20,599 nucleotides of DNA. Source: JBGLNJ01 sp964353405 (GTDB lineage Bacteria > Chloroflexota > Anaerolineae > Fen-1058). Of the stretch, positions 1-7,357 are shown in pieces. The notes beneath the pieces are model-generated. The model was not told where the DNA came from and made no database searches. It worked only from the letters and a program-made list of their open reading frames with translations. The stretch is from NCBI GenBank assembly GCA_964353405.1, contig CAYGWJ010000040.1, forward strand, positions 1-20,599, given 5' to 3'. Numbering within the stretch: the stretch's first letter is position 1; each line of letters opens with the position of its first letter. A program made the position numbers and the translations under genes.

Positions 1-1
1 T

Positions 2-1069
2 TTGAAAATGCTCTATCGCGGCGCGCGAGTGCTCATCATGGACGAGCCGACCGCCGTGCTCACGCCGCAAGAGGTGCGCGAGCTGTTCGTCACACTGCGC
101 TCGATGACCCGGCGCGGCCACTCGATCATTTTCATCAGCCACAAGCTGGACGAAGTGCTGGCGATTGCCAATCGCGTCACCGTGCTGCGACACGGCCGCG
201 TGACGGCGGCCGGAGTTTCGACCGAAGGTGTGACCAAGTCTGAACTCGCGCGCTTGATGGTGGGGCGCGATGTCGTGTTTACTTTGGACAAGGAACCTGT
301 CACGCCCGGCCCAGTGATACTATCCATCGAAAGTGTGACGACCGAAAACGACCGCGGGTTGCCGGCCCTGCGTGGCTTATCACTCGAGATACGCAGCGGC
401 GAAATCGTCGGCATGGCGGGCGTGGCGGGCAACGGTCAAACTGAGCTGGCGCAAGTCATTACCGGGATGCGCCGCTGCGCCGGCGGGCGAGTCGTTGCCT
501 GCGATGAGGTCGTCAGCAATAACCCGCCGCGTCGAGCTATCGAGCGTGGCGTGTCGCACGTCCCGGAAGATCGCGCGGGTGTAGGCAGCTCCCCCACCTT
601 GAGCGTGGCCGATAACATCATTATGAAGAGCTACCGGCACGCGCCGGTGGCCTCGGGCTGGGTGCTGAACCGTCCGGTCATCCGGCAAATGGCGGAAAAA
701 CTCAAGCGCGAGTATGACATCGCAGCGCCCACGATTGATACACAAGCACGCTTGCTTTCCGGCGGCAACTTGCAGAAAATGATCCTGGCCCGTGAAATGT
801 CCTGCTCGCCCAAGATCATGATCGCTGGTCAACCCACGCGGGGATTGGACGTCGGTGCGATTGAAGCGGTGCATCGTCTGCTGCTCCTGGAGCGCCAACA
901 GGGCGCGGCGATCCTGCTCATCTCGGAAGAACTGGACGAAATCATGTCACTCTCGGATCGCATCGTCGTGATCTATGAAGGGCAGATCATGGGCGAGATG
1001 AAAGCAGAAGAAGCTGACCTCGAAAAGATCGGTTTGATGATGGCTGGAACCCGCAAGGAGAATTTGTAG
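2..1069 (+). CDS. Nucleoside/simple-sugar ABC transporter ATP-binding protein (5' truncated by window edge)
   Basis: This is the energising subunit of a BMP-type nucleoside ABC importer (Bacillus subtilis NupO/YufO class). The reading frame is open to the window edge, so the TTG at 2 is probably an internal Leu and the first Walker A lies upstream. The first nucleotide-binding domain shows its Walker B (LIMDEPTAVLTP) and H-loop (IFISHKLDEV). The second domain begins near residue 105. It has the degenerate Walker A typical of this family (GVAGNGQTEL, Gln instead of Lys), a signature LSGGNLQK, and a degenerate Walker B (IAGQPTRGLDVGAIE, lacking the usual Asp-Glu). One competent and one degenerate site is normal for this class. 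The stop codon lies inside a short palindromic repeat. The two permease genes downstream complete the transporter; the substrate-binding lipoprotein is not in the window. Confidence 0.93.
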   Translation: MKMLYRGARVLIMDEPTAVLTPQEVRELFVTLRSMTRRGHSIIFISHKLDEVLAIANRVTVLRHGRVTAAGVSTEGVTKSELARLMVGRDVVFTLDKEPVTPGPVILSIESVTTENDRGLPALRGLSLEIRSGEIVGMAGVAGNGQTELAQVITGMRRCAGGRVVACDEVVSNNPPRRAIERGVSHVPEDRAGVGSSPTLSVADNIIMKSYRHAPVASGWVLNRPVIRQMAEKLKREYDIAAPTIDTQARLLSGGNLQKMILAREMSCSPKIMIAGQPTRGLDVGAIEAVHRLLLLERQQGAAILLISEELDEIMSLSDRIVVIYEGQIMGEMKAEEADLEKIGLMMAGTRKENL

Positions 1070-1128
1070 GGCAAGTTGCCGACTTGCTCTACCGTGAATT
1101 TGTAGGGCAAGTTGCCAACTTGCCCTAC
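1060..1128. repeat. Two tandem 33-bp palindromic repeats
   Basis: Copies lie at 1060-1092 and 1096-1128 and match at 31 of 33 positions. Each contains a palindrome with a 12-bp stem (GTAGGGCAAGTT / AACTTGCCCTAC) and a 3-nt loop. It is perfect in copy 2 (1102-1128); in copy 1 the two differences still allow G-U pairs. The ATPase stop codon TAG (1067-1069) is part of copy 1. The pair occupies almost the whole gap before the first permease, so transcripts of this operon would carry the hairpins. There is no trailing T-run, so a classical terminator is unlikely. Confidence 0.85.
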
Positions 1129-1142
1129 AGTGGACAAATGAT

Positions 1143-2267
1143 ATGAGCGTATCCACGACTGCACCTTCGCAATCACCCTCGCGCGGCTTGCCGTTTCGCA
1201 TCGTGATCGAGCCGCGCTTGAATGTTCCGCGCTGGCTGTCGCCTGCCGTCTCGATGGGCGCTGTCGTCCTGGCGCTGATACTCGGCGGAATCGTCATCCA
1301 GTTGGCCGGCGGCAATCCGGTCGAATCGTACATCCATATCTTTAGGGCTGCGTTTGGCGACATGGGCGTCTTTTCCGACACACTGGTCAAAGCCACGCCG
1401 TTGATTTTAACCGGCCTCGCCTGCACGCTGGCCTTTCGTATGAAGCTGTGGAACATTGGCGCGGAAGGGCAATTCTACATGGGCGCGTGGGGCGCAAGCG
1501 CGGTCGTGCTGTTTCCGTTATTGCCGCCCTCCACACCCGCTGTCATCATGATTCCCGCCATGCTGGTAGCCGGCTTCCTCTGCGGTGCGCTCTGGGGGCT
1601 GGTGCCGGGCTTTCTCAAGGCGCGGCTCAAGGTCAACGAGATCATCACCAGCCTGATGATGAACTATATCGCCACGTCCTGGGTGCTGTTCTGGGTGTTT
1701 GGCGTATGGAGCGAGCACGGCTTTCAGATGTCGCCCGTGTTCCCCAAGTCGGCGTGGCTGCCTCGCCTCACCGATTACGCCGCGCAGGTCAAGGCTTTTT
1801 CCGGCCTGACGATTCACCTCGGGCTGGTGTTCGGCATCGTCGCGGCAGGTGTGGTGTGGTTCATTATGAATCGCAGCCCATGGGGCTATGAAATTCGATT
1901 GAGCGGCGACAATCCCAAGGCGGCGCAGTACGCCGGCATCAACATCGTCCGCAATACCGTGTTGCTGATGATGCTCTCGGGGGGACTCGCCGGGCTGGCG
2001 GGCATGTCGGAAATCAGCGGCGTGGTTCACCGCTTGCAAGGCTCGATCTCGCCAGGCTATGGCTTCACAGGCATCATCATCGCGTGGCTCGCCAAGCTGA
2101 ACGCGTTTGGTGTGATCCTGGCCGCGATTCTGTTCGGCGGTCTGCTGCTGGCCGGGCGCGAGATTCAGCCTTCGGGCATCCCGCGCATGCTGCAAGGCAT
2201 CATTCTGTTCACCGTCATCGCCAGCGACGTCTTGCTGCGCTACCGCATTCGCATCGTTAAAAGCTAG
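1143..2267 (+). CDS. ABC transporter permease, nucleoside type (NupP/YufP-like)
   Basis: This is an integral membrane subunit of 374 residues of a BMP-type nucleoside/simple-sugar importer (branched-chain permease superfamily). A hydrophilic N-terminus of about 35 residues precedes many hydrophobic segments. Family hallmarks are WNIGAEGQFYMGAW near residues 101-114 and KARLKVNEIITSLMMNYI near 159-176; the second is the cytoplasmic loop expected to contact the ATPase. The ATG at 1143 is the first good start after the palindromic repeats, and no strong Shine-Dalgarno is visible, so translation may depend on the upstream gene. The ATPase lies just upstream. The partner permease follows after an inserted GxxExxY cassette that begins at the base right after this stop codon. 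Confidence 0.92.
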   Translation: MSVSTTAPSQSPSRGLPFRIVIEPRLNVPRWLSPAVSMGAVVLALILGGIVIQLAGGNPVESYIHIFRAAFGDMGVFSDTLVKATPLILTGLACTLAFRMKLWNIGAEGQFYMGAWGASAVVLFPLLPPSTPAVIMIPAMLVAGFLCGALWGLVPGFLKARLKVNEIITSLMMNYIATSWVLFWVFGVWSEHGFQMSPVFPKSAWLPRLTDYAAQVKAFSGLTIHLGLVFGIVAAGVVWFIMNRSPWGYEIRLSGDNPKAAQYAGINIVRNTVLLMMLSGGLAGLAGMSEISGVVHRLQGSISPGYGFTGIIIAWLAKLNAFGVILAAILFGGLLLAGREIQPSGIPRMLQGIILFTVIASDVLLRYRIRIVKS

Positions 2268-2804
2268 TCCGCGAATAACGCGAATGAACGCGAATCCATT
2301 TCTATTATTATCGCTGACTCGCGCAGATTAGCGAATGGGAGATTGGCACATGACCGAGTTGTTGCTCAAGGAAGAGGTGTACAAGATTGTGGGAGCAGCA
2401 ATGGAGGTTTACAATGTGCTGGGGTCAGGCTTCCTTGAGGCAGTGTACCAAGAGGCGATGGAAATCGAGCTGACGGAACGCGGGATTCCGTTCGAGCCGC
2501 AAAAAGAACTGCGCATCATTTACAAGGAGCGCACACTCAGAAAGAGCTATACCGCCGATTTCTTTGTGTTCCACAAGATCGTGGTCGAAATCAAAGCGAT
2601 TGACCGATTGACCTCGCACGACGAAGCGCAACTGCTGAACTATTTGAAAGCAACCGGGATGCAAGTTGGTGTGCTCATCAACTTTGGCTCTGCGGATAAG
2701 CTCGAATGGAAACGCCGAGTCTGGACAACCCGGTCCGCGAATCACGCGAATCATCGCGAATGAAATCAAAAGAAAGATTAGTGGAGATTCGTGTTATTCG
2801 CGGA
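2268..2804. mobile_element. GxxExxY cassette bounded by imperfect inverted repeats
   Basis: The 17-bp left end TCCGCGAATAACGCGAA (2268-2284) is matched in inverted orientation at 2788-2804 (TTCGTGTTATTCGCGGA), 16 of 17 positions. Inside, CGCGAAT-type motifs recur in direct orientation at 2268-2295 and 2734-2761, the second overlapping the 3' end of the gene. The cassette carries one gene and sits exactly between the stop of one permease gene and the leader of its partner. It splits what is normally a tight operon without breaking either gene. No target-site duplication and no transposase were seen, so mobility is inferred from the ends and the position. Confidence 0.65.
2350..2763 (+). CDS. 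GxxExxY family protein (PDDEXK-like nuclease fold)
   Basis: This 137-residue protein carries the family-defining motif G27-x-x-E30-x-x-Y33 (GFLEAVY). It also has a PDDEXK-like core: Asp70 in YTADFF, then Glu80-Ile-Lys82 in VVEIKAI. The family (PDDEXK_3, TIGR GxxExxY) is common in environmental bacteria and has no established function; a nuclease-like fold is predicted. I choose ATG 2350 because GGGAG at 2337-2341 is well spaced before it. An in-frame ATG at 2335 lies inside the repeat-rich leader and would add five residues. The last eight or so codons are made of the repeat motif, so the C-terminus is repeat-encoded. The gene is foreign to the transporter operon around it. Confidence 0.88.
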   Translation: MTELLLKEEVYKIVGAAMEVYNVLGSGFLEAVYQEAMEIELTERGIPFEPQKELRIIYKERTLRKSYTADFFVFHKIVVEIKAIDRLTSHDEAQLLNYLKATGMQVGVLINFGSADKLEWKRRVWTTRSANHANHRE

Positions 2805-2819
2805 TAAAGGATTCACACC

Positions 2820-3791
2820 ATGATTGATTGGATCATTGTTTTGCAGGCCGGGGTGGCCAGCGGCACGGTGCTGTTATTCGCCGCGATTGGCGAAATCCTG
2901 GCCGAGCGCTCCGGCGTGATGAACCTGGGCGTGGAAGGCATGCTGCTGATCGGCGCGATGACGGCCTACAAGACCGTCTCGCTGGGCGGCAATCCGTGGG
3001 CAGGCGTGGTCTATGCCATGCTGTTCGCGGGTGCGCTCAGCCTGCTGCACGCCGTCGTCACGATCAACTTTCAGGCCGACCAGGTCGTCAGCGGATTGGC
3101 CATCAACTTTGTGGGCGTCGGCTTGAGCATGGTGCTGGGCGAAGGACTGAGCAAAGCCGGCACCGTCTCGCTGCTGCCCTCCTTCACTGTGCCGGGGCTA
3201 TCGCTCATCCCCCTCATCGGCCCCGTCATGTTCACCAATCAGCACGTGCTGGTATACGTGGGCTATGTGCTGACTCCGCTGGTTTGGTTCTTTATCAACC
3301 GCACGCGGCCCGGACTGCACTTGCGCGCCGTGGGTGAGTATCCTGCCGCTGCCGATGCGCTGGGCATCAATGTGTACGGCACTCGCTATCTTTACGTGCT
3401 CGTCGGCGGCCTGCTGGCCGGATTGGCCGGCGCGACGATCAGCCTGGCCGTTTCGCCGGGCTGGTTCAGCGAGTTGACCACAGCCGGTCAGGGCTGGATC
3501 GCCATCGGGTTGGTGATTTTTGCGCAGTGGGATCCGTGGCGCGCGGCGTTGGGCGGCTATGCGTTTGGCGCGATCCGCCGCCTGATCCTCGATCTGCAAG
3601 GGCCTCAAGTTCTGTATGGCTTTGTCAATCCGTTCTATACCACGCCCATGCTTGGCTTCTTTTTGCAGATGCTGCCGTACGCGCTCACCATCATCGTGCT
3701 GGTGCTGGTCAGCCGGGAAGCGATGCGCAGACGACTGGGCGCTCCGGCGGCGTTGGGCACGCCGTACGTCCGCGGAGAACGCGGGATATAA
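2820..3791 (+). CDS. ABC transporter permease, nucleoside type (NupQ/YufQ-like)
   Basis: This is the second membrane subunit (323 residues) of the importer whose ATPase and first permease lie upstream. The hallmark GEILAERSGVMNLGVEGMLL near residues 22-41 and the INFQADQVVSGLAINFVGVG loop near 81-100 place it in the NupQ/YufQ class. The rest is a series of hydrophobic helices ending in a short basic tail. A Shine-Dalgarno-like AAGG at 2807-2810 precedes the ATG at 2820. This site abuts the right end of the GxxExxY cassette, so the insertion may have altered the leader of this gene. Bacterioferritin follows 28 bp downstream on the same strand and may be read from the same transcript. Confidence 0.92.
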   Translation: MIDWIIVLQAGVASGTVLLFAAIGEILAERSGVMNLGVEGMLLIGAMTAYKTVSLGGNPWAGVVYAMLFAGALSLLHAVVTINFQADQVVSGLAINFVGVGLSMVLGEGLSKAGTVSLLPSFTVPGLSLIPLIGPVMFTNQHVLVYVGYVLTPLVWFFINRTRPGLHLRAVGEYPAAADALGINVYGTRYLYVLVGGLLAGLAGATISLAVSPGWFSELTTAGQGWIAIGLVIFAQWDPWRAALGGYAFGAIRRLILDLQGPQVLYGFVNPFYTTPMLGFFLQMLPYALTIIVLVLVSREAMRRRLGAPAALGTPYVRGERGI

Positions 3792-3819
3792 CACATTTTT
3801 CATCAAGGAGTTTTGACAC

Positions 3820-4287
3820 ATGAAAGGCAATGACAAAATCATCGAAAAGCTGAATGCACTTCTCGCCGACGAGCTAACCGCCGTCAACCAGTATATGGTG
3901 CATTCCGAGATGTGCGCGAACTGGATGTACGAGCATCTCCACAAAGCCATCGAAAAGCGCGCCATTGACGAGATGAAGCACGCCGAAAGGCTGATCGGCC
4001 GCATCCTCTTTCTCGACGGCCTGCCTATCGTCAGCGATCTGAACCCGCTGAACATTGGCGCACAAGTTGAGGCGCAACTCGCGAACGACTGGGCTGCCGA
4101 AGCCGGCGCGGTCAAGGCGTACAACGAAGGCATCCGCCTGGCAGTCGAAGTCGGCGACAACGGGACACGTGAACTCTTGGAATCCATCCTCAAGGACGAA
4201 GAAGTCCACATTGACTGGCTCGAAGCGCAACTCGAGCAGATCAAGCAGATGGGGATCCAGAACTATTTGGTAGAGCAGGCCAGTTAG
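3820..4287 (+). CDS. bfr: Bacterioferritin
   Basis: This is a cytoplasmic iron-storage protein that assembles into a 24-subunit shell, oxidises Fe(II) and stores Fe(III) mineral. The 155 residues match the usual length of about 158. All di-iron ferroxidase ligands are in register: Glu18, Glu51, His54, Glu94, Glu127 and His130, with Tyr25 next to the centre. Met52, the residue that binds haem between subunit pairs, is present in DEMKHAE, which separates a true bacterioferritin from a plain ferritin or Dps. A strong AAGGAG (3805-3810) precedes the ATG. The gene follows a permease and precedes a MITE and a flavodoxin-like gene. No bacterioferritin-associated ferredoxin is seen nearby. Confidence 0.95.
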   Translation: MKGNDKIIEKLNALLADELTAVNQYMVHSEMCANWMYEHLHKAIEKRAIDEMKHAERLIGRILFLDGLPIVSDLNPLNIGAQVEAQLANDWAAEAGAVKAYNEGIRLAVEVGDNGTRELLESILKDEEVHIDWLEAQLEQIKQMGIQNYLVEQAS

Positions 4288-4312
4288 GCCTGGCTCGCGC
4301 TACGAAAAGATT

Positions 4313-4423
4313 GTAGGCGCGCCAAAGTGATGGGATACCGTAGGGCGGCTTTCCATAGCCGCCCCAAGAGGCAGGTATGGAAACCTGCCCTACACACGCA
4401 CCCCATCGGATTGGCGCGCTAAC
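4313..4423. mobile_element. MITE-like element, 111 bp, with 8-bp target duplication
   Basis: The element is flanked by the direct repeat AAAAGATT (4305-4312 and 4424-4431). Its ends are inverted repeats (GTAGGCGCGCCAA at the left; the right end reads GTTAGCGCGCCAA on the other strand, 11 of 13 identical). Further matching GATGGG/CCCATC arms lie inside. The core at 4340-4393 holds two hairpins, GGGCGGCT/AGCCGCCC (4343-4364) and GGCAGGT/ACCTGCC (4370-4389). Their loop regions TTTCCATA and TATGGAAA are exact complements. There is no coding capacity, so any movement would need a transposase supplied from elsewhere. It fills much of the bacterioferritin-flavodoxin gap. Confidence 0.7.
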
Positions 4424-4455
4424 AAAAGATTCGCACGAGACAAAGGGATTCCAGT

Positions 4456-4497
4456 CGGTCGCCCGGTTGACCAGTTGCCTGGTTTGCCGAGCGACCG
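4456..4497. repeat. Imperfect 42-bp palindrome
   Basis: The arms CGGTCGC (4456-4462) and GCGACCG (4491-4497) pair perfectly. Inside them are a CGG/CCG pair and an ACCAG/CTGGT stem closed by a TTGC loop, separated by small internal loops. It lies between the 111-bp MITE and the flavodoxin-like gene. No T-run follows, so it resembles a REP-type repeat more than a terminator. The remaining DNA between 4498 and 4577 shows nothing recognisable except the ribosome-binding region AAAGGTG before the next ATG. Confidence 0.5.
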
Positions 4498-4577
4498 ATC
4501 TCTTTCGCGCCAGGCGCCGCAACGCTCCGTACAAGTTCGAGCGCTTTGCGGACATTGCTGACGGAAAGGTGTGAGCC

Positions 4578-5075
4578 ATGCAAGTCGTCGTCGTGTACGA
4601 ATCCCTGTGGGGGAATACTGCCGCCATCGCCCGCGCCATCGCGGAAGGCATCGGGCCGGAGGCGCGAGCGCTCTCGACTGCCGAGGCATCCGGCACGGCG
4701 ATAGCGGACGCCGACCTCATCGTGGCAGGCGCTCCGGTGCTCGCCTTCAATCTTCCTTCTGAGCAGATACGGGAGAGTATTCGCGTGAACCCGGGCAAGG
4801 CGCCGGCCGCGCCCGATCTCTCGCACCCGTCAATGCGCTCGTGGCTCGACGCGCTGCCCAAGGGGCATGGCCGCTTCGCCGCGTTCGAGACGCGGATCTG
4901 GTGGTCGCCGGGAGGCGCCACGGCGGCGATCGTTCGCGCCTTGGAGTGCGCGGGATACCGCCCGGTCGCCAAGGCCCGCCGCTTTATCGTCACGGGGAGG
5001 TATGGCCCACTTCGTGACGGCGAGCTGGAGCGAGCGCGGCTCTGGGGCGTGGAGCTCGCGCAGGCGATGGAGTGA
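4578..5075 (+). CDS. Flavodoxin-like protein
   Basis: The 165-residue protein begins with a short beta strand (VVVVYES) leading into an FMN phosphate-binding loop, residues 7-14 (YESLWGNT), as in flavodoxins. The alternating beta/alpha pattern and a later strand region (RFAAFETRIWW) fit the flavodoxin fold. It would be a cytosolic FMN electron carrier or a small flavodoxin-type reductase; the partner is unknown. AAAGGTG at about 4565-4571 serves as ribosome-binding site. No close operon partner is obvious: the next gene starts 177 bp downstream behind a possible promoter. A redox role alongside the xanthine-dehydrogenase-like enzyme is possible but unproven. Confidence 0.8.
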   Translation: MQVVVVYESLWGNTAAIARAIAEGIGPEARALSTAEASGTAIADADLIVAGAPVLAFNLPSEQIRESIRVNPGKAPAAPDLSHPSMRSWLDALPKGHGRFAAFETRIWWSPGGATAAIVRALECAGYRPVAKARRFIVTGRYGPLRDGELERARLWGVELAQAME

Positions 5076-5112
5076 CAGCATCGCCTTGCCGTTTCGGGTA
5101 CCTGCCTTGCTT

Positions 5113-5142
5113 TTGGCGTCCCCCGCCAATTTGAGGTACAAT
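5113..5142 (+). promoter_or_regulatory. Possible sigma-70-type promoter
   Basis: TTGGCG (5113-5118) and TACAAT (5137-5142) are separated by 18 bp in the gap before the xanthine dehydrogenase FAD subunit. The start codon lies about 110 bp further on. The rest of this 177-bp gap is GC-rich and shows no other clear signal. Confidence 0.35.
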
Positions 5143-5252
5143 TTTGTCATCCATCGGCTGCCGGGTCGGCGCGCGTCGGACGTGCGGCGGTGCCGGGCGC
5201 CCCACCCGGCGAAAAGCACCCGCAGCCACCCTACTCCCAGACTTAGGCGGCT

Positions 5253-6191
5253 ATGCTGTGGCAAGACTATCATCTGCCAACGTCGGTGGACGAGGCGCTG
5301 ACCCTCCTCGCCTCGTATCAAGGCCAAGCGCGCGTCGTCGCGGGCGGCACCGACCTCATCCTGGAAATCCAGCAGGGCCACCGCCCGCCCGTCAAGGCGC
5401 TCGTGGATGTGACGCGCCTTGCAGGGGCGAACGAGATTCGCCGTGAAGGCCAGTACGTCGTCATCGGCTGCGGCGTGACGCACACCCAGATGGTCGGCTC
5501 AGCGCTGATTCAACAGCATGGCACAGCGCTGGCCAAAGGCTGCGGCGTCATCGGCGGGCCGCAGGTTCGCAACGTGGCGACGCTGGCGGGCAATATTGCG
5601 CACGCACTGCCCGCCGGCGATGGGACCATCTCGCTCCTGGCGCTGGGCGGCGAGGCGCAGGTCACAAGATGCAAGAGGCAAGACGCAGAGCACATGGCGC
5701 AGGAAGATACGAACGAGATTGGGTCAGAATGGATACCGCTGGAAAAGCTGTATATTGGGCCGGGCCGCTCGCTCGTGGATCACACACGTGAGATCATTAC
5801 CGCGCTGCGATTCATTCCCACCGGCCAACATGAAGCGTCGGCGTTTGCACGCATCATGCGCCCGCAGGGCGTGGCACTGCCCATCCTTGGCATGGCGACG
5901 CGGCTATCCGTAGAGCGGCAGGGCGCGAAGCATGACACTCCCACAATCATGAATGTGCGCGTCTCGGCCGGCCCGGTGGCCCCTACCCCATTCCGCGCCT
6001 GCAACACTGAGGTCTTCCTGACCGGCAAGCCCGCTACGGATGAAACGATTGAAGCGGCCATTCCGGTTTTGCTGAACGAGTGCCATCCGCGCACGAGCGC
6101 TCATCGGTCTACATCCGTGTACCGGCGGGAGATGTTGAGCGTGTTGCTAAGGCGGACGATTGGAACCGCCATAAGTCGAGCAATGGTATAA
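5253..6191 (+). CDS. Xanthine dehydrogenase family FAD-binding subunit (subunit M)
   Basis: This is the FAD-carrying electron-transfer subunit (312 residues) of a molybdenum hydroxylase. It passes electrons from the iron-sulfur clusters to NAD or another acceptor. FAD-binding motifs are VAGGTDL near residues 29-35 and GGPQVRNVATLAGNI at 101-115, followed by the C-terminal CO-dehydrogenase-flavoprotein-like domain. A 22-residue stretch at about 138-159, rich in Gln, Glu, Asp and Arg, looks like an in-frame insertion (5664-5729) between otherwise normal family segments. The ribosome-binding site is weak. Its partner, the [2Fe-2S]/Mo subunit at 8299, is now separated by about 2.1 kb of foreign-looking DNA. 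The stop codon TAA overlaps the -10 box of a promoter for that inserted module. Confidence 0.9.
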   Translation: MLWQDYHLPTSVDEALTLLASYQGQARVVAGGTDLILEIQQGHRPPVKALVDVTRLAGANEIRREGQYVVIGCGVTHTQMVGSALIQQHGTALAKGCGVIGGPQVRNVATLAGNIAHALPAGDGTISLLALGGEAQVTRCKRQDAEHMAQEDTNEIGSEWIPLEKLYIGPGRSLVDHTREIITALRFIPTGQHEASAFARIMRPQGVALPILGMATRLSVERQGAKHDTPTIMNVRVSAGPVAPTPFRACNTEVFLTGKPATDETIEAAIPVLLNECHPRTSAHRSTSVYRREMLSVLLRRTIGTAISRAMV

Positions 6192-6192
6192 T
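6183..6192 (+). promoter_or_regulatory. Extended -10 promoter for the inserted two-gene module
   Basis: TATAAT at 6187-6192 is a perfect -10 box preceded by TG one base upstream (TGGTATAAT), the extended -10 arrangement that reduces the need for a -35. No good -35 is visible at 17 bp. The box overlaps the stop codon of the FAD-subunit gene. Transcription would start near 6199, about 80 bp before the ATPase gene. Confidence 0.6.
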
Positions 6193-6198
6193 TACACG

Positions 6199-6216
6199 GG
6201 CTCACATCAGTGAGCC
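6199..6216. promoter_or_regulatory. Operator-like perfect palindrome at the presumed start of transcription
   Basis: GGCTCAC and GTGAGCC are exact inverted repeats with a 4-bp spacer, placed directly after the extended -10 box at 6187-6192. The position over the expected +1 suits a repressor site. A small 5'-leader hairpin is the alternative reading. No repressor gene lies next to it. Confidence 0.5.
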
Positions 6217-6279
6217 ATCTGCGAGTCTTGGCCCTCTGCACACATCTTTGGGGACAGGATAAACCAGGGAGGAGAAATC

Positions 6280-7356
6280 ATGAAAGTCTCAAGTCTGACT
6301 CTAGAAAACTACAAACGATTTAGAGAGAGAGTTCTAAACTTTCGTGATGCAGAAACTGGATTAGCAAAGGACCTGATCGTGCTAGTGGGAAAGAACGGAG
6401 CGGGCAAGTCAAGTGTGCTTCAGGCCATCGCAGCAATGCTAGGCCCAGCTACCGGACGGTTGAAAAAGGGTCCTGGTGATTTAGACTGGCCAGGATTCGA
6501 GTGGAGCCTGGTCAACAAAGCATGGCAACGTCCTCTTTCTATCCAGATGGAGGTTTGTTTCAGCAATGATGAAGTAGGAGCAACCCGAGATTATTTTGAC
6601 CGCACTTATCTTGCGGGAAAACCAGACGCAATAAGACCGGGCACAAGCTCTGTGATACGGCTTAGACTTGATCCAGAAAGCCAACAGGTACGAGCTGGCT
6701 CGCATGCCGAGTTCTACCAATTTCGGGGCCGAGATTATGCCCGTATCATTCTTAATCACTCGCCAGAAGGCTTCGCCCTGTTCAAACGAGTTGGCTCAGT
6801 TTTCTGGTATACAGAACACCGCACCACTAACAGCCTTACTCCGCCTGAAGAAAATGGTCAGGAACTCAGTTTCACCACAGATCTCCTGCGCCGCCGCTTA
6901 TCTGACTTGGTGCAATTTCACGAACGCATCAAAAGGGGTGAACGTCCCTTACGTCTGGGCGAGCGCGACTTGTTTGCCGAATTGGAAAAAGCATATCGCA
7001 CTGTGTTTCCCACTCGTCGTCTTGATGGTCCAGTTCCCCGGGCAGAGATATACGATGTACTGGCTGAACCCTGGTTCAACTTGTATGATGGATACCGTCT
7101 TTATGAAATTGGTGAGATGTCAGGGGGCGAACGAGCTATTTTTCCTATACTCTTTGACTTTGCCAATTGGAACATCCACAATTCGGTCATTCTGATTGAT
7201 GAATTGGAACTTCACTTACACCCACCACTCCAGCAAAGTCTCTTATTAGCGTTGCGCAGCTTGGGCGAAAATAATCAATTCATTGTCACAACTCATTCAG
7301 ACGCAGTAGCAGCAGTAACACCTGAAGAATCTCTATATCGTTTGGAAGCAGATTGA
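6280..7356 (+). CDS. AAA/ABC-type ATPase, PARIS AriA-like
   Basis: This 358-residue soluble ATPase belongs to the SMC/RecF/OLD-type ABC ATPase group. It has an N-terminal strand-helix (LTLENYKRF), Walker A GKNGAGKS at residues 37-44, an ABC signature MSGGERA from residue 280, Walker B VILIDELELHLHP with Asp307-Glu308, and a switch histidine His339 (TTHSD). A strong AGGGAGGAG ribosome-binding site precedes the ATG. The stop is one base before the ATG of a DUF4435-like gene, so the two are translationally coupled. An ATPase of this type next to a DUF4435 TOPRIM-like protein is the arrangement of AriA-AriB (PARIS), where the ATPase senses a phage protein. It is shorter than I expect for typical AriA, so 'PARIS-like' is an inference. 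Local GC is low (25 of 60 bases in 6541-6600), pointing to transfer. Confidence 0.8.
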   Translation: MKVSSLTLENYKRFRERVLNFRDAETGLAKDLIVLVGKNGAGKSSVLQAIAAMLGPATGRLKKGPGDLDWPGFEWSLVNKAWQRPLSIQMEVCFSNDEVGATRDYFDRTYLAGKPDAIRPGTSSVIRLRLDPESQQVRAGSHAEFYQFRGRDYARIILNHSPEGFALFKRVGSVFWYTEHRTTNSLTPPEENGQELSFTTDLLRRRLSDLVQFHERIKRGERPLRLGERDLFAELEKAYRTVFPTRRLDGPVPRAEIYDVLAEPWFNLYDGYRLYEIGEMSGGERAIFPILFDFANWNIHNSVILIDELELHLHPPLQQSLLLALRSLGENNQFIVTTHSDAVAAVTPEESLYRLEAD

Positions 7357-7357
7357 A

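Noticed and set aside
3198..4244. 348-codon minus-strand frame across permease and bacterioferritin
   Set aside because: It is antisense to two genes with complete catalytic or family motifs and has no motif of its own.
4456..4497. Intrinsic terminator after bacterioferritin
   Set aside because: The stem is interrupted, no T-run follows, and it lies about 170 bp past the stop.
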